Shown: piece after piece, positions 35,181 to 44,913 of the stretch
Layout: each line of letters starts with the position of its first letter
Numbering within the stretch: position 1 is the stretch's first letter
NCBI RefSeq assembly: GCF_040881935.1
Contig: NZ_JBBECH010000068.1
Coordinates: 1-64,000, forward strand
DNA: 64,000 bases
Origin: Saccharospirillum sp040881935
GTDB lineage: Bacteria > Pseudomonadota > Gammaproteobacteria > Pseudomonadales > Natronospirillaceae
Direction: 5' to 3'
The notes under the pieces: model-generated
What the model was told of the DNA's origin: nothing
Databases searched by the model: none
What the model saw: only the letters and a program-made list of their open reading frames with translations
Program-made: the position numbers and the translations under genes

Positions 35181-36743
35181 ATGAAAACGCTAATACCAGC
35201 CTCGCTAGGCTTGGCGGTCGTCCTCCTGAGTGGCTGTGCCATGATGGGTCCGAGCTATGAGCCGGATACCGACTATCAACTGACCATTTTGCACACCAAC
35301 GATCATCACGGTCGCTTCTGGCGCAACAGTGACGGTGAATACGGTATGTCAGCCCGTAAAACTCTGATCGATGCCATCCGCGCGGAAGTGGAAGCGGAAG
35401 GCGGCGAAGTCTTGCTGCTGTCTGGCGGTGACATCAACACCGGCGTGCCTGAGTCGGACTTGCAGAATGCCGAACCAGATTTTAAAGGCATGGCGATGCT
35501 TGAGTACGACGCCATGGCCGTGGGTAACCACGAATTCGATAACCCGCGTGATGTGCTGATGCAGCAGGCAGACTGGGCGGGCTTCCCGTTTCTGTCAGCC
35601 AACATCGTCTATAAAGACGGCGGCGACACCTTGTTTGAGCCCTATGAAATGTTCAATGTTCAGGGCAACCGTGTAGCCATTGTCGGCTTCACCACGGAAG
35701 ACACAGTCCGTATCGGCAACCCCGAGTACATCGGTGATCTCGATTTTCTGAGCCCGTCCGAGGTAGGTCGTGACCTGATTCCTGAACTGGACGAAAAATC
35801 CGAACTGATCATCGCTGTTACGCACATGGGGCACTACGCCAATGGCAACTACGGTGGCAATGCTCCGGGTGATGTAACACTGGCCCGCAATGTAGATGGC
35901 ATCGATGTCATTGTCGGTGGTCACAGCCAGAATCCGCTGTTCGAGCCGGATGTTGTGAATAACACCCTGATTCTTCAGGCACATGAGTGGGGCAAGTATG
36001 TCGGCCGTCTGGATCTGACCATTCGCAATGGCGAAATCGCCCACTACGAATACGATCTGATCCCGGTCAACCTGAAAGAAGACGACCAGCTGTTGCGTCC
36101 GGAAATTGCTCAGAACCTGGAGATGCTGGCGATGCTGGCTCCATACCAGCAAGCGGGTAGCGCGGCGCTTGACACCATTATCGGTTCTGCCGACGGCGAT
36201 TTCATTGGCGATCGCAGTGTCGTGCGCAATGAACCTACCAATCTGGGTGTACTGGTCGCGCGGGCTCAGCGGGTGAAAACCCAGGCTGACATTGCCATCA
36301 TGAACTCTGGTGGTATTCGGGCGGATATGGAAGGTGGTGACATCAGCTACAAAGACGTGCTGACTGTACAGCCCTTTGGCAATATGGTGTCTTATGTCGA
36401 TTTCACCGGTGCCGAATTGCTCGATTATCTCAATGTCGCGGCTTCCAAGCAGGCAGGCAGTGGCGCCTTTGCCCAGTTCGATGGTGTGAACCTGCGCATC
36501 ATTGACGGTGAAGTCACGCGTGCCATTGTCAATGGTAGTGAGGTTGATCCCAGTGGCATGTACCGGCTGGCGGTGAACGCTTTTATGGCCGCTGGCGGTG
36601 ACGGTTATCCCATGCTCACAGACCACCCGAACTATGTGAATACCGGCTTCGTTGACGCGGACGTGATGGTGGAGTTCATTCAGGCCAACAGCCCTATGAG
36701 CATCTCCAGTTTTAACCCTGGAGTGGCCGTCGTGCGTCGCTAA
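35181..36743 (+). CDS. 5'-nucleotidase/UshA-family lipoprotein
   Basis: 520 residues: lipobox LLSGC near residue 20, so anchored in a membrane facing the periplasm. N-terminal calcineurin-like metallophosphatase domain with the metal motifs LHTNDHHG, GGDINTG, GNHEFD, THMGHY and GGHSQ, then the C-terminal nucleotide-binding domain (NSGGIRADM, VQPFGN, AAGGDGY). It would dephosphorylate extracytoplasmic nucleotides or split UDP-sugars, feeding nucleoside uptake. All catalytic motifs are present. A good terminator follows. Confidence 0.93.
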   Translation: MKTLIPASLGLAVVLLSGCAMMGPSYEPDTDYQLTILHTNDHHGRFWRNSDGEYGMSARKTLIDAIRAEVEAEGGEVLLLSGGDINTGVPESDLQNAEPDFKGMAMLEYDAMAVGNHEFDNPRDVLMQQADWAGFPFLSANIVYKDGGDTLFEPYEMFNVQGNRVAIVGFTTEDTVRIGNPEYIGDLDFLSPSEVGRDLIPELDEKSELIIAVTHMGHYANGNYGGNAPGDVTLARNVDGIDVIVGGHSQNPLFEPDVVNNTLILQAHEWGKYVGRLDLTIRNGEIAHYEYDLIPVNLKEDDQLLRPEIAQNLEMLAMLAPYQQAGSAALDTIIGSADGDFIGDRSVVRNEPTNLGVLVARAQRVKTQADIAIMNSGGIRADMEGGDISYKDVLTVQPFGNMVSYVDFTGAELLDYLNVAASKQAGSGAFAQFDGVNLRIIDGEVTRAIVNGSEVDPSGMYRLAVNAFMAAGGDGYPMLTDHPNYVNTGFVDADVMVEFIQANSPMSISSFNPGVAVVRR

Positions 36744-36763
36744 GCGACACTCGCTGTCAGATG

Positions 36764-36792
36764 AAAGGGTCGCCGGGTGCGGCCCTTTTTTT
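36764..36792 (+). terminator. intrinsic terminator after the 5'-nucleotidase gene
   Basis: Stem AAAGGGTCGC/GCGGCCCTTT (one T-G pair), loop CGGGT, and a run of seven to nine T. Confidence 0.85.
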
Positions 36793-36913
36793 CGTTCTGC
36801 GTTCCACAATGGCTTTTTCCCGGTGTGCTGCTACTATGGCCGACCTTTCAGTGGTGATGCCCCTTTTGGGCAAACACTGACCGTTTTTCCACTTGTCCAC
36901 CAGGGCTCTGCTG

Positions 36914-37291
36914 ATGACCAATTCCCTTTCCCCGGAAGAACTTCAAGACCTCCAGGCACTGTCTCCCGCGGAGCGTTATGACTACCTGATTGAGCTGATA
37001 CAGGCTGGCCAAAGCGTCTGGTCCCTGCGCAGCGAGCAGGGTACGGTGCTGATGTCCAGTGATGGTCAGGATTGTCTGCCAATATGGCCACATACCGAAT
37101 GCGCGCAAGCCTGGATTAACGGCGATTGGGCCGACTGCACACCCATCGCCATCGATGCCGCCGCTTGGGAACAGCGCTGGCTACCCGGCTTGCAGGCCGA
37201 TGGCATTGAGCTGGCCGTTTTTCCAAGCCAGGACGATGAAGGGGTGGTGGTTGAGCCTGACGATATGGCAGCCTCGCTTTCGGCGGAGTAA
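36914..37291 (+). CDS. DUF2750 family protein
   Basis: 125 residues, soluble and acidic. SPAERYDYLIELIQAGQSVW, LPIWPHTECAQAW and the end EGVVVEPDDM match the pattern of the DUF2750 family, whose function is unknown. The ATG at 36914 is preferred to the TTG at 36893. The 234-bp gap between this gene and glyA contains no recognised riboswitch. Confidence 0.8.
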   Translation: MTNSLSPEELQDLQALSPAERYDYLIELIQAGQSVWSLRSEQGTVLMSSDGQDCLPIWPHTECAQAWINGDWADCTPIAIDAAAWEQRWLPGLQADGIELAVFPSQDDEGVVVEPDDMAASLSAE

Positions 37292-37525
37292 CCAGTCCAG
37301 TCAGGTTGCCATGGAACGGCTGACTTTTTGATCTTTGTTTGATCAATTTCCCGCCCAGGCGGTGGGAAACCGATTTGCTTTAGGTACAATACCCAGCCTT
37401 CGAAACCCTTGAAATGACTGAGCTAAAGCTGTCTTTGCGGTCAGTTTCAGTCAGTGATTATTGAGTTGTTGCGACCCGGGTCGGGGTCGATATCGGCAGC
37501 CCATCTATACCTTGTGGAGAGAGCC

Positions 37526-38788
<1,263 letters not shown>

Positions 38789-38811
38789 ACGAAAGCCTCA
38801 GAGTGTGAACG

Positions 38812-38838
38812 AAGGGAGGCCAGCGGCCTCCCTTTTTT
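38812..38838 (+). terminator. intrinsic terminator of glyA
   Basis: Perfect 10-bp stem AAGGGAGGCC/GGCCTCCCTT, AGC loop, T-run. Confidence 0.9.
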
Positions 38839-38854
38839 GTATATGACGTTTGTC

Positions 38855-39108
38855 TCAAGTTTCGGAGTTTTGGGGCGACTGGGTGGCATTGGCCCGCACT
38901 GGGTACCGGGAGAACCCTTGTGGGGTCGGCGTGAACCCGCCCATGGGGCCTAGACCGCATGATATGAATCCCCTCCATGGGATTCACCCTTCGGGCTCGC
39001 TGCGCTCATGCTAAAACGCTCCCGGCGTTTTAGTCCTTGTTGCGGACTCCCCCACAAGGGTTCCCCCGGCACCCATTGCTCGTTTCTCCAGCGAACTCCG
39101 AAACTTGA
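38855..39108 (+). repeat. long palindrome, copy E (with nested module)
   Basis: The largest copy. Outermost arms TCAAGTTTCGGAGTT and AACTCCGAAACTTGA pair exactly; inner arms GAACCCTTGTGGGG and CCCCACAAGGGTTC pair too. Core GTGAACCCGCCCATGG, then the nested CTAAAACGC/GCGTTTTAG hairpin module as in copies C and F. It fills the gap between the glyA terminator and the transporter gene. Confidence 0.85.
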
Positions 39109-39136
39109 AGCATTTGAATTGAGGACGTTAGCCGCT

Positions 39137-40048
39137 ATGGATAACCTGGTATTGCGCAGCCATTTGGCGCTGCTGTTAGCGATGCTGTTGTGGGGCAGTT
39201 CCTTTATTGCCCTGAAATTGGCGGTGAATGATCTGTCGCCGATGATCGTGATTTTTATGCGTATGGCGATTGGTGCCGTTGCCTTTTTGACCGTTTGGCC
39301 CTGGTTGCGCCATGGCTTTGTGTACCAGGCGGGTGACTGGAAGTATTTGTTGGGCATGGCGCTGTTCGAGCCTTGCCTGTACTTTATCTTCGAAGCTCAG
39401 GCGTTGCGCTACACCAGCGCCGGTCAGGCTGGCATGATCACTGCCATGCTGCCGTTGATGGTCGCTATTGCCGCCTTTTTTATTCTGAAAGAACGCAGTG
39501 GTTGGCGTCAGTGGCTGGGATTTGGGATTGCCGTGATCGGCGTGGTCTGGATGACACTGACCGGCGAAGACAGCGACCAGGCACCCAATGCTCTGCTCGG
39601 CAATTTCCTGGAATTTCTGGCCATGGTCAGCGCGGTAGGTTACACCCTGCTGGTCAAGCATCTGACCCGTCGCTATTCGGCTTTCTTGTTAACGGCCTTG
39701 CAGTCGTTCGTCGGCACGCTGTTCTTTTTCCCGCTGGCCCTGGCGTCGCCCTGGCCCGAACAGATTGCCCTGTCGACTTTTGGTCTGCTGATCTATCTGG
39801 GCCTGGTCATTACGCTGGGCGCCTACGGTCTCTACAATTATTCGCTGACCCATTTAAAGGCTACGGTAGCTGCTGGTTACACTAATCTGCTGCCGGTGTT
39901 CACGCTGCTGTTTTCAATGCTGTTGTTGGGTGAGCGTCTGGTACTGAGTCAGTGGCTGGCAATTGGGCTGGTGTTTGTCGGGGTGTTTCTCAGCCAGGAT
40001 CGCAGCCATCGGCTACCGCCAGAGGCTCCGCCCGCTGTGACGGGTTGA
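39137..40048 (+). CDS. EamA/DMT superfamily transporter
   Basis: 303 residues with about ten membrane helices and the two repeated EamA domains: LLLAMLLWGSSFIALKLAV in the first and a second beginning LLGNFLEFLAMVSAVGYTLL. Such proteins usually export amino acids or metabolites. Lying between glyA and sdaA, it might export serine or another amino acid, but that is inference. The ATG at 39137 is used because upstream codons belong to repeat E, which ends only 28 bp before. Confidence 0.88.
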   Translation: MDNLVLRSHLALLLAMLLWGSSFIALKLAVNDLSPMIVIFMRMAIGAVAFLTVWPWLRHGFVYQAGDWKYLLGMALFEPCLYFIFEAQALRYTSAGQAGMITAMLPLMVAIAAFFILKERSGWRQWLGFGIAVIGVVWMTLTGEDSDQAPNALLGNFLEFLAMVSAVGYTLLVKHLTRRYSAFLLTALQSFVGTLFFFPLALASPWPEQIALSTFGLLIYLGLVITLGAYGLYNYSLTHLKATVAAGYTNLLPVFTLLFSMLLLGERLVLSQWLAIGLVFVGVFLSQDRSHRLPPEAPPAVTG

Positions 40049-40202
40049 ATGACCTGGAAAAAAGGGTTGCGAAAACAGAGGGCTGTAAAATCGTCGGGAC
40101 AACACCAGGCATAGCTAATTAACGTCGGTGCATTGCCCTGTTGCAAGCTCTGGGTCACTTTAGTCGAGTGTTCGGTTCGACCCAAACTGCGGAGATTACA
40201 GC

Positions 40203-41588
40203 GTGCAACCTTATTCAGTTCTGGATCTGTTCAAAGTCGGCCTGGGGCCGTCATCCTCTCATACCCTTGGCCCGATGCGCGCAGCCGAGCGTTTTGTTCA
40301 ACATTTGAAAGAGCAGGCAAAACTGGATGCCGTGGTGCAAATTCGGGCCGATCTGTACGGCTCGCTGGCGCTGACCGGTATCGGCCACGGTACCGATAAA
40401 GCCGTTGTGCTGGGCCTATGTGGCCTGGATGCTGCAACCGTCGATCCTGAGGTGGCGGACCACACCTTCCTGCAAGTGAAGGCCGATCAGCGATTGCCTC
40501 TGCCCGGTGGGCCAGTATTGCGCTTTACCATGGGCGAGTGCGTACGCTTTTTCACCGATATTTTTCTGCCCGAACACCCCAACGGCATGCGCTTTACCGC
40601 TGAAGACGAACACGGCATCGTGTTGCTCAGCGAAACCTGGTATTCCGTGGGCGGCGGTGCCATTGCCAATGAGCTGGCAAAAAACTCGGCCAAGCGCGAT
40701 TTGCTGACCGAGTTTCCGGACCAGCGGCCCTATCCTTTCTTTAATGCGACCGAATTGTTGAACCAGGCCGAGTCTCATAATCTGACCATTGCCGATATCA
40801 CGCTGGCCAATGAGGTGGGGCTGGGCACCCCGGAAGCGGATGTTCTGGACTGGGCCGATCACATCAACGAGGCCATGGTCAGTTGCATGAACCGGGGCAT
40901 GGACCTTGAAGGCCCATTGCCGGGCGGTATTCAGGTGCAACGCCGGGCAGCTCGCATGGCTCGCTCACTGCGCCAGCAGGCGGAGGCGGATCAACTCGGC
41001 GTGATCGACTGGGTCAGTGTGTATGCGTTGGCGGTTAATGAAGAGAATGCCGCTGGAGGTCGGGTGGTGACGGCGCCCACCAACGGTTCAGCCGGTGTGA
41101 TACCCGCTGTCCTGGCCTACATTCACCACCACATGCCCCGATTAACCGCTGACGATGAACGCCGCTTTCTGATGACCGCAGCAACCATCGGCTGGCTTTA
41201 TAAGCGCAATGCCTCGATTTCAGCGGCCGAGATGGGGTGCCAGGGTGAGATCGGTGTTGCTAGTTCGATGGCGGCCGCGGGTTTGGCCGAGGTAATGGGT
41301 GGCTCGGCAGCCCAGGCAGAACATGCGGCAGAGATCGCCATGGAACACCACCTGGGCATGACCTGTGACCCCATCGGTGGCCTGGTGCAGGTACCCTGTA
41401 TCGAACGCAACGCCTTCGGCGCAGTCAAGGCAATTCAAGCCGCGCGCATTGCCTTGCGGGAACCCGGCGATCACTGCGTTTCGCTGGATGAGGTGATTGA
41501 AACCATGCGCCAGACCGGCGAAGACATGGCCTCCAAATACAAGGAAACCGCCCAGGGCGGGCTCGCAGTCAACGTTGTGGTTTGTTGA
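40203..41588 (+). CDS. sdaA: L-serine ammonia-lyase
   Basis: Iron-sulfur L-serine deaminase making pyruvate and ammonia. 461 residues, one-chain form. Seen: VGLGPSSSHTLGPMRAA at the N-terminus, APTNGSAGVIPAV, and the cysteine motifs MGCQGEIG, MTCDPIGGLVQVPCIERN that hold the 4Fe-4S cluster with the final Cys at the C-terminus (VVC). GTG start at 40203. With glyA upstream, it fits a locus for serine and glycine use. Confidence 0.96.
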   Translation: MQPYSVLDLFKVGLGPSSSHTLGPMRAAERFVQHLKEQAKLDAVVQIRADLYGSLALTGIGHGTDKAVVLGLCGLDAATVDPEVADHTFLQVKADQRLPLPGGPVLRFTMGECVRFFTDIFLPEHPNGMRFTAEDEHGIVLLSETWYSVGGGAIANELAKNSAKRDLLTEFPDQRPYPFFNATELLNQAESHNLTIADITLANEVGLGTPEADVLDWADHINEAMVSCMNRGMDLEGPLPGGIQVQRRAARMARSLRQQAEADQLGVIDWVSVYALAVNEENAAGGRVVTAPTNGSAGVIPAVLAYIHHHMPRLTADDERRFLMTAATIGWLYKRNASISAAEMGCQGEIGVASSMAAAGLAEVMGGSAAQAEHAAEIAMEHHLGMTCDPIGGLVQVPCIERNAFGAVKAIQAARIALREPGDHCVSLDEVIETMRQTGEDMASKYKETAQGGLAVNVVVC

Positions 41589-41600
41589 GGCGGGGTTAAT

Positions 41601-41645
41601 TGTGTGCCAGGAGTTTGTGCAGGCAACCGGGTAGGCTTATCCGGG
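41601..41645 (+). repeat. half palindrome, copy J (left arm only)
   Basis: TGTGTGCCAGGAG followed by CAACCGGGTAGGCTTATCCGGG matches the left outer and inner arms of the repeat family (compare copy A). No core or right arm follows, so this is a truncated copy at the 3' end of sdaA. Confidence 0.6.
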
Positions 41646-41650
41646 CAGAG

Positions 41651-42145
41651 TCAGGCCGGGATCGGGATCCACAGCATTGAGCCGGTCTTCAACATGTTCA
41701 TGAAGTTGGTGCGTATGTTGTTGAGGTTGTTGGTAGGTAGAACCAGCTGAGCGCTGGCGTCGCCGTTCTGATGGCATTCGGCGTAAACCAACTGCAAATC
41801 GTTGTCGGCACCCATGGGGTCAAAGATTTCGCGTTCCTTGTTCCCGCGCAGAAACCCCCAGCTATTGGCATACCGCCGTTCGTAGGTTTTGCTGGCATCC
41901 AGAGTGATGCGTGCCTCGTACACTTCAGGGTCAGCACCGTCGGCGCTGGTTCTGACGTACTCGACCGAGAACTCAAGCGCTACAATGGGATCAAAGGTGT
42001 CTTCGGTGGTCTGTGGATCCCAGTATTGGTCGCCATAACGGCTGTTCGATTCAGGGCCACAGGCGGCTAACAGCAAGGCGGTCAGCGAAATGGCCAGGGT
42101 AGACGCCTTTGACAGCAAGTAAGGGCGATCAGACACGTTCATCAT
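41651..42145 (-). CDS. small lipoprotein of unknown function
   Basis: Not recognised. 164 residues: signal peptide and lipobox LLLAAC, then a mature part that looks beta-rich and contains EFSVEYVRT and YEARITLDASKTYERRY. It is predicted to be a membrane-anchored periplasmic protein. Divergent from the cytochrome c gene. The gap 42146-42406 contains a short tandem repeat. Confidence 0.7.
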   Translation of the reverse strand: MMNVSDRPYLLSKASTLAISLTALLLAACGPESNSRYGDQYWDPQTTEDTFDPIVALEFSVEYVRTSADGADPEVYEARITLDASKTYERRYANSWGFLRGNKEREIFDPMGADNDLQLVYAECHQNGDASAQLVLPTNNLNNIRTNFMNMLKTGSMLWIPIPA

Positions 42146-42277
42146 GCTCTACATCAGGGTATGAAGGTAAAGTCATTGTATGCTTTGCTGAATTTGAAAC
42201 GGTGACCGGGTTCTAGGTTTAGAGTATTGCTGGTGTTAAAGCGGGTGGTATTGGCCTTCTGTTTTGTGCGTTAATCC

Positions 42278-42309
42278 GGTACCCCGGTACCCCGGTACCC
42301 CGGTACCCC
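42278..42309. repeat. tandem repeat (GGTACCCC)x4
   Basis: Four perfect head-to-tail copies of the 8-mer GGTACCCC, each containing the palindrome GGTACC. It lies in the gap between the lipoprotein and cytochrome genes, about 100 bp before the cytochrome start. Confidence 0.95.
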
Positions 42310-42406
42310 AGCATGGGCTCCCGGCAACAAATTTGAATTAACCGACTATGTAAGTACCTTCAACCGGCGCGGTGGGTGAGCGCTCAGATCATAAGAGAGA
42401 ATAGTG

Positions 42407-42733
42407 ATGAATAGATCCGTTAAGACGTTTTTGGTGGGTGTGACCGCTCTGCTGGCGGTGAATGCCTGGGCAGAGGGTGATGTGGAGGCCGGTAAGGCCA
42501 AGTCGGCGGTGTGTGCTGCCTGTCATGGGGCGAACGGGGTGTCGGCGGTGGCTATTTATCCGAATTTGGCTGGCCAGAAACAGGCCTATCTGGCCAATGT
42601 GCTGGCGGCTTATAAATCCCAGGAACGGAAAGGGGCCAATGCGGCCGTGATGTGGGGCGTGGCTGGTGGGCTCTCCGAGCAGGATATTGCCAACCTGGCC
42701 GCATACTACTCGAGTCTGCCTGCTGGCGGCTAA
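42407..42733 (+). CDS. small periplasmic c-type cytochrome
   Basis: 108 residues: a signal peptide (LVGVTALLAVNAWAE, AxA cleavage) and one class I cytochrome c domain with the haem motif CAACH and a likely axial Met in AAVMWGVAGGLSEQD. It resembles the single-haem electron carriers (cytochrome c5/c4-half type). GTG 42404 is an alternative start. A terminator follows. Redox partner unknown. Confidence 0.88.
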   Translation: MNRSVKTFLVGVTALLAVNAWAEGDVEAGKAKSAVCAACHGANGVSAVAIYPNLAGQKQAYLANVLAAYKSQERKGANAAVMWGVAGGLSEQDIANLAAYYSSLPAGG

Positions 42734-42779
42734 CGGGTTACTCCACCGCATTTTCTGTGACGCTCGAAATAAAGCATCA

Positions 42780-42803
42780 GGGGTGCATCCGCGCCCCTTT
42801 TTT
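42780..42803 (+). terminator. intrinsic terminator of the cytochrome gene
   Basis: GGGGTGC/GCGCCCC stem (one T-G pair) with an ATCC loop and six T. Confidence 0.85.
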
Positions 42804-42851
42804 GTGTCTGGGCTGATGGCAACTGGCTTCCCTTGAAGTGCCCACAGTAAC

Positions 42852-42987
42852 TGTGGATAAGTCTGTGGGTATACTCTTTACAGCTTGCCCGGATCGGCAT
42901 GACTGTGATGTTACGCGAGCTTGATTAAAAAATGATCAGTTTTCTAAAAAACCAATAAAAACAAATAGTTATGATGATCTGTCGATC
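42852..42987. promoter_or_regulatory. DnaA box and clustered GATC sites in an AT-rich patch
   Basis: TGTGGATAA at 42852-42860 is a perfect DnaA box (minus orientation), flanked by a CCACAG/CTGTGG palindrome. Four GATC sites follow (42892, 42934, 42976, 42984) in an A/T-rich stretch; a TATACT box lies at 42870. Nothing further is recognised in 42988-43210. It could regulate nrdR or be an origin-like site. Confidence 0.45.
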
Positions 42988-43210
42988 AAAATATAGCCGC
43001 CTAGCCGGGCTTTGAATGCCCGGTTCAGGTGCATTCGTTTTTGTGAATAAACACCTTCCCCGGAACCCGCATGGTTGTCAGCTTCGGAGAAAGTCAACGC
43101 TTTCGTGGTAGTAGGTGTGTCGCCAAATAGTCGGTAGCAGAGTACACTTCAGGGGCTTGAAACACGGTTCAGACACCGTCCTTTCTCTTAGTCCCAATGA
43201 GCTCTAACCG

Positions 43211-43672
43211 ATGCACTGTCCATTCTGTAAAGCACAAGACACCAAGGTCATCGACTCACGTCTGGTTGCCGAAGGTGAGCAGGTCCGCCGTCGTCGCGAA
43301 TGCCTTCAGTGTGGTGAGCGCTTTACCACCTATGAAGGGGCAGAACTGGTGATGCCCCGCATTGTTAAGCAAAACGGCAATCGCGAACCCTTCGACGAAA
43401 TGAAGTTGCGCGCCGGTTTGCAACGAGCCCTGGAGAAACGGCCGGTCAGTGTTGAAGAAGTTGAAGCTGCGCTCGCCCGGATCAAACAAAGTCTGCGATC
43501 AACCGGTGAGCGCGAGTTGCCCTCGCGGCGCCTGGGCGAGGTGGTGATGAATGAGCTGCGTGAACTGGACCAGGTCGCCTATGTTCGGTTTGCGTCGGTT
43601 TATCGAAGTTTTCAGGATTTGAACGAATTTCGCAGCGAAATAGACCGGCTGGAAAAAAAGCGAACCGAATGA
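43211..43672 (+). CDS. nrdR: transcriptional repressor NrdR
   Basis: Zinc-ribbon and ATP-cone repressor of ribonucleotide reductase genes. 153 residues. Seen: the zinc motif MHCPFCKAQDTKVIDSR with a second CLQCGERFTTYE, then the ATP-cone VVKxNGxxEPFD-type sequence (VKQNGNREPFDEMKLRAG). It is the first gene of the nrdR-ribD-ribB-ribH-nusB run; ribD follows 8 bp later. Confidence 0.96.
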   Translation: MHCPFCKAQDTKVIDSRLVAEGEQVRRRRECLQCGERFTTYEGAELVMPRIVKQNGNREPFDEMKLRAGLQRALEKRPVSVEEVEAALARIKQSLRSTGERELPSRRLGEVVMNELRELDQVAYVRFASVYRSFQDLNEFRSEIDRLEKKRTE

Positions 43673-43679
43673 GGGTGGT

Positions 43680-44786
43680 GTGACGGATACTCAATCTGAC
43701 GAATTCTGGATGGCGCATGCCCTGACCCTGGCGGCGCGGGGGAAGACCACGACCACACCCAACCCCAGGGTTGGCTGTGTGATCGTGCGTGATGGCATTA
43801 ACGTGGGTGAGGGGTATCACGTTCGCGCCGGTACCGGCCATGCCGAGGTGCATGCACTGGCCGCCGCCGGAGACAAGGCGCGGGGCGCTACTGCCTACGT
43901 TACTCTGGAACCCTGCAGCCACTATGGCCGCACGCCGCCATGCGCGGAAGCATTGATTGCCGCACAAGTGGCGCGTGTTGTCTGTGCCATCGAAGACCCC
44001 AATCCGCAAGTTGCCGGAACCGGTTTGGCCCGGTTGAGTGCGGCGGGTATCGAGGTACGGTCCGGGGTGTTGAGTGCGGATGCAGAACTCCTGAACCGGG
44101 GGTTTCTGAAGCGCATGCGCACTGGCCAACCCTGGCTGACACTGAAGCTGGCGAGCAGTCTGGACGGTGCCACCGCCATGGCCAGTGGAGAAAGCCAGTG
44201 GATTACCGGCCCGAATGCGAGAGCCGATGTGCAGCAGGCCCGGTCGGAACGGTGCGCCATTCTGGCCGGAGTTGGCACCGTGCTGTCAGATGATCCCAGC
44301 CTGACCGTTCGCCTGAACGGAGCCGAACGACAGCCGGACCGCATAATCCTGGATACCCAACTGAACACACCGGCCAGCGCCAGAATGCTGTCGTTGCCTG
44401 GAAAGACCTGGATTCTGCATGGCAGCGAAGCATCTGAGGAGCACAAGCGTGCGCTCATTGCTTCGGGCGCCAACTTGGTGGTGTTGCCTGGGAATGCAGC
44501 CGGGCATCTCGATTTGACCGCCGTGATGATTTGGCTGGGCCAGCAATCCTACAACGAGGTGTGGGCTGAGCCCGGTGCAACGCTTGCGGGTGCTTTGTTG
44601 CAGGCGCATTGTGTGGATGAGCTGTGGCTGTATCAGGCACCGGTGTTGCTGGGGGCGGCTACCCGGCCACTGATCTCGGCCCGACTGGACACCCTGGCGG
44701 AAGGCCTGGCGCTATCGCTAATAGACGTCCGTGCTGTGGGTCAGGACCTGCGTCTGCGGCTGGTGCCAAAAAAGCGTTCCATGTAA
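43680..44786 (+). CDS. ribD: bifunctional riboflavin deaminase/reductase
   Basis: Second and third steps of riboflavin synthesis. 368 residues: an N-terminal cytidine-deaminase-like zinc domain (GHAEVHALA, TLEPCSHYGRTPPCAEAL) and a C-terminal reductase domain (LKLASSLDGATAMASGESQW). GTG start at 43680. The next gene is ribB; riboflavin synthase (ribE), often between them, is not present. Confidence 0.95.
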   Translation: MTDTQSDEFWMAHALTLAARGKTTTTPNPRVGCVIVRDGINVGEGYHVRAGTGHAEVHALAAAGDKARGATAYVTLEPCSHYGRTPPCAEALIAAQVARVVCAIEDPNPQVAGTGLARLSAAGIEVRSGVLSADAELLNRGFLKRMRTGQPWLTLKLASSLDGATAMASGESQWITGPNARADVQQARSERCAILAGVGTVLSDDPSLTVRLNGAERQPDRIILDTQLNTPASARMLSLPGKTWILHGSEASEEHKRALIASGANLVVLPGNAAGHLDLTAVMIWLGQQSYNEVWAEPGATLAGALLQAHCVDELWLYQAPVLLGAATRPLISARLDTLAEGLALSLIDVRAVGQDLRLRLVPKKRSM

Positions 44787-44913
44787 CGCAGGAAAAACAC
44801 CCGAAAACGCAGCCTGACGCGGCGAATTGCCCCGGCATCTGGTATCATGGCGGCTTGTGAACGCCGGGCGATAAGTACCGGCGGTGACGATGGACCCGGC
44901 AGTGGGATTGAAC

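Noticed and set aside
42278..42309. CRISPR-like repeat
   Set aside because: The units are 8 bp and contiguous without spacers; no cas genes.
44787..44913. FMN riboswitch before ribB
   Set aside because: The conserved RFN blocks are absent; only a chance ACCGGCGGT occurs.
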